DNA of 64,000 nt from Sinotaia quadrata (Eukaryota > Mollusca > Gastropoda > Architaenioglossa > Viviparidae). The notes beneath the pieces were generated by a model that ran no database searches, was not told the DNA's origin, and saw only the letters and a list, made by a program, of their open reading frames with translations. Positions 61,399 to 64,000 of the stretch are shown here, piece after piece. Location of the stretch: contig CM054181.1 in NCBI GenBank assembly GCA_028829895.1, positions 111,697,360-111,761,359 on the forward strand, read 5' to 3'. The translations under genes were made by a program, and so were the position numbers. How positions within the stretch are numbered: the first letter of the stretch is position 1; each line of letters opens with the position of its first letter.

Positions 61399-61985
61399 TT
61401 AGCGCCTCTCAATCGTAAAGCTGTCGACGACCTTGTTGTGAGTGCTCAGGACGTACTGGAAAGCCAGACTCGTGGCGGAAGGCGTCATTAGCAGGAAGCC
61501 GGTGTCAAAGGTCGCCTCGTAGGCTGCACGCCACGCCACCGACGGGGTAAAGGTGGGGTCATTCAGCTCAGGGTTACCTGCACGTATTACAGGTAGGATG
61601 AATCCCATGACGATAGTTATCGTTGTCATCATCATAATCGATCATAATAATAATTGTAATTATACTACTAATGATGATGATGGTCAGAATTGAAAGATTT
61701 TGATGAATGTCACGCACTATTACATATGATCTAGACTTTAGATACGAGATTAGTTGTTTAATCAAAGTGTGTCTGTGTCCAGCGCAGAGGCAATGGGTTC
61801 ACATCAACATGACGTGGCCAAAATCACACAGCGATCATGAGTGCAGAGAACAAGGAAGATTGTTTACCTGCGGCGCCGTTAATAATGTAGACAGGTGCCT
61901 GGGGGTTGATGTAGTCCTTCTGAGTCGGCACCTCGCGATACACGGGGTAGGAACGCTCATACTGGTGCACGTGACCTGCGATGAC
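61399..61985 (-). CDS. Purple acid phosphatase (metallophosphoesterase), C-terminal two exons
   Basis: Partial gene, minus strand; the 5' part lies beyond the window. Exon 61868-61985 (acceptor GCATGTTGAAG, donor GCAG|GTAAAC) encodes VIAGHVHQYERSYPVYREVP ... NPQAPVYIINGAA. Exon 61399-61577 (acceptor TACGTGCAG) continues GNPELNDPTF ... ending VVDSFTIERR and a TAA stop. The junction is phase 1 and forms GGT. GHVHxYER is the last metal-binding signature of purple acid phosphatases; APVYIINGAAGN and VVDSF are the usual C-terminal landmarks. These are dimetal phosphomonoesterases, often secreted or lysosomal. The exons are clearly richer in GC than the flanks. The paralogue, such as an ACP7-type, is not decided by this fragment. 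Confidence 0.88.
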
Positions 61986-62149
61986 CTTCAACATGCAATA
62001 AACCGTTTACAGAAGCCACTTTAGAACTTAAATAATGAACTCGATTCAATTTTGTAAAGGTCAGTCACTAAAGGTCAATTGTAACGCAGTAGCTGAAGTG
62101 ATGTTCTAATGACTAGTGCAAACGAAAATTATTAATCTAGAGATCAATG

Positions 62150-63990
62150 ACAACAAAAAGATGTAATGTTAATCAGTACATTAAAGCAAAATAAGAGCAA
62201 TTATTTTAATTTATAGACTAATGCATACGTAAAAGTAATTATGTTAATGTATACACTAACGAAAACATAAGAATCATTACTTTAATCTATAGGTTAATGC
62301 AAACATAAGAGCCACTATGTTAATCTTTAGACTAATGCAAACATAAGTGTCATTTTGTTAATCTATAGATTAATACAAACAAAAGAGCTATTATGTTAAT
62401 CTGTAGACTACTGCAAACATAAGAGCCATTATGTTAATCTGTAACTAATACAAACGTTAAGAGCCATTATGTTAGTCAGTAGACTATGCAAACATAAGAG
62501 TTATTATGTTAATCTATAGACTAATGCAAATATAAGAGCCATTATATTAATCAGTAGGCTAATGCAAACATAAGAGCCATGGGTTAATATATAGAAACTT
62601 TTCTTAACGTTTTTACACTGGAGGAACTCTTGATATAATTTTCAGATGTCAGGGAACCCCTACATAAAAATTACTATATCTACTGTTTATTGTTTTCAGC
62701 CACTATCTCATGGGAAACCCTTAGCTACCTGTAACAGAAGCCTAGGGTTCAGCAGAACTCCTGGTTGAGAAATCCCGATGTATAGGCTAATGCAAACATA
62801 AGAGCCATTATATGTTCATCATATAGACTGATACAAACGTAAGAACCATTATATTAATATGTATACTAATGAAACCATAAGAGCCATTATGTTTAGTTTG
62901 AGACTAATGCAAATGTAAGAGACATTATGTTAATCTGTACAAACGTAAGAGCCATTATCTTAATCTGTAGATAACATAAGGGCCATTATGTTAATCTATA
63001 GACTAATGCAAACATAAGAGTCGTTATGTTAACTTATAGACTAATACAAACACAAGGGAAATTATGTTAATCTATAGACTAATATAAAAATAAGTGCATT
63101 ATGTTAATCTATTGACTAATGGAAACATACTTATGTTAAAAAATAACATAACATATAAACTAATGAAAGATTAAGTCATTATGTTAATCCACAGACTAAT
63201 ACAAAATTATAGATTATTCAAACAAAAAGAACCTTAATGATAATCCATAGAGTAATGCCAACACAAGAGCCACGATATTAATCTATAGACAAATGCCAAC
63301 AAAATCGCTTTATTTTTAACCTTTAGGCTACAGAAAACACCAGAGCTACAATGTCACTTTATAGTCTACAAACTCTAAACTAATGCAGACAAAAGTGCTG
63401 GATGGTTAATCTATAGACCAATGCAAACTAATTTCACACTGTTAATCTACGGACCAATGCACACTAAACTGACTAAAGTAATACTGTTAATCTACAAACT
63501 AATGCAAACACTAAAGTCACACAGCTAATCTACAGACCAATGCAAACACTAAAGTCACACTGTTAATCTACAGACTAATGTCGATCAAAAGTCCGCAATG
63601 ATAATGTATAGACTAATGTCGATCAAAGGTCCGCAATGATAATGTATAGACTAATGTCGATCAAAGGTTCGCAGTGATAATGTATAGACTAATTCGATCA
63701 AAGGTTCGCAATGATAATGTATAGACTAATGTCGATCAAAGGTTCGCAATGATAATGTATAGACTAATTCGATCAAAGGTTCGCAATGATAATGTATAGA
63801 GTACTATAGACTAATTCGAATAATAGACCTCGCTATAATCTATAGGCTAATACAACAAGATATAGAATGTTAATCTATAGGTCGTTTATTTATTGCATAA
63901 CTTGTTTTCATGTTTAGACTTGTAAAGAGCGTATGTGATGATCTATAACTTAATGTACATAAAAGAGTTTGAATATAAATCTCTAGACTA
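62150..63990. repeat. Large minisatellite (38-40-bp unit) in a phosphatase intron
   Basis: About 45 diverged copies of ATGTTAATCTATAGACTAAT + GCAAACATAAGAGCCATT, reaching almost to the window end. A derived sub-block at about 63,570-63,800 uses GTCGATCAAAGGTTCGCAAT + GATAATGTATAGACTAAT and is much more uniform. An unrelated 190-bp piece interrupts the array at about 62,590-62,785. Confidence 0.92.
62590..62785. mobile_element. Possible transposon fragment within the minisatellite
   Basis: Non-repeat sequence inside the array, with GGAACTCTTGAT ... CAGGGAACCCCTA near one end and CAGAACTCCTGGTTGAGAAA near the other; the AACCCCTGGTTGAGAAATCCC-like phrase is reminiscent of hAT-derived interspersed repeats. 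No flanking duplication defined. Confidence 0.35.
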
Positions 63991-64000
63991 GTGTACTAAC

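Noticed and set aside
61707..62024. 105-aa plus-strand frame
   Set aside because: Antisense of the phosphatase exon carrying GHVHQYER, which has matching splice sites on the minus strand.
62150..63990. CRISPR-like regular array
   Set aside because: Repeat units are contiguous and diverge gradually with no unique spacers; this is a eukaryotic minisatellite.

Overview
This is an animal nuclear genome window. Coding exons are short and sparse, flanked by canonical GT/AG introns, and embedded in AT-rich DNA full of microsatellites, minisatellites and decayed transposons. The exons I could support belong to four genes: a low-density-lipoprotein-receptor-related membrane protein, two tandem copies of an ATP-dependent DNA ligase, and a purple acid phosphatase. 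A lophotrochozoan, for example a mollusc, would fit the repeat style and gene content, but that is inference. No RNA gene, CRISPR array or prokaryotic operon is visible.

Layout. (1) 1-5.4 kb, plus strand: the 3' end of an LRP3/LRP12-like receptor gene, with the last LDL-receptor class A repeat (2428-2556) and the transmembrane plus cytoplasmic exon (4460-5376). (2) 5.4-13.2 kb: intergenic DNA with minisatellites and a small non-LTR retrotransposon fragment. (3) 13,244-29,130: first copy (A) of a large direct duplication, carrying ligase gene A on the minus strand (ten exons, 28,766 to 18,737). (4) 29.1-33.6 kb: unduplicated spacer holding a 2.9-kb decayed hAT transposon (30,446-33,372). (5) 33,619-58,329: second copy (B), carrying ligase gene B on the minus strand (thirteen exons, 57,721 to 39,644) and a 2.4-kb PIF/Harbinger-like insertion (44,597-47,001) that copy A lacks. 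(6) 61.4-62.0 kb, minus strand: the last two exons of a purple acid phosphatase gene, whose upstream intron is a 1.8-kb minisatellite running to the window end.

The central discovery is the ligase pair. Splicing by hand with phase checks gives uninterrupted reading frames of 524 aa (B) and 387 aa (A). B reads: PBZ poly(ADP-ribose)-binding zinc finger, basic linker, second PBZ finger, SWIM-like CxC...CxH motif, kinetoplastid-type ATP ligase adenylation domain (EKLDGVRA active site), OB domain. A lacks the three exons that carry the linker and second PBZ. It has also lost the PBZ arginine after CY, the first SWIM cysteine and a conserved arginine next to ligase motif V, while every nucleotidyl-transfer motif is kept. 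The architecture suggests a DNA-end sealing enzyme recruited to poly(ADP-ribose) at breaks, with copy A drifting away from that recruitment mode.

A second unusual structure lies directly behind the SWIM exon in both copies. The 5' splice site itself has been amplified into a 30-bp minisatellite, giving 6 (A) or 7 (B) consecutive GTAAGC/GTAAAC donors, all but the first of which would add an in-frame stop.
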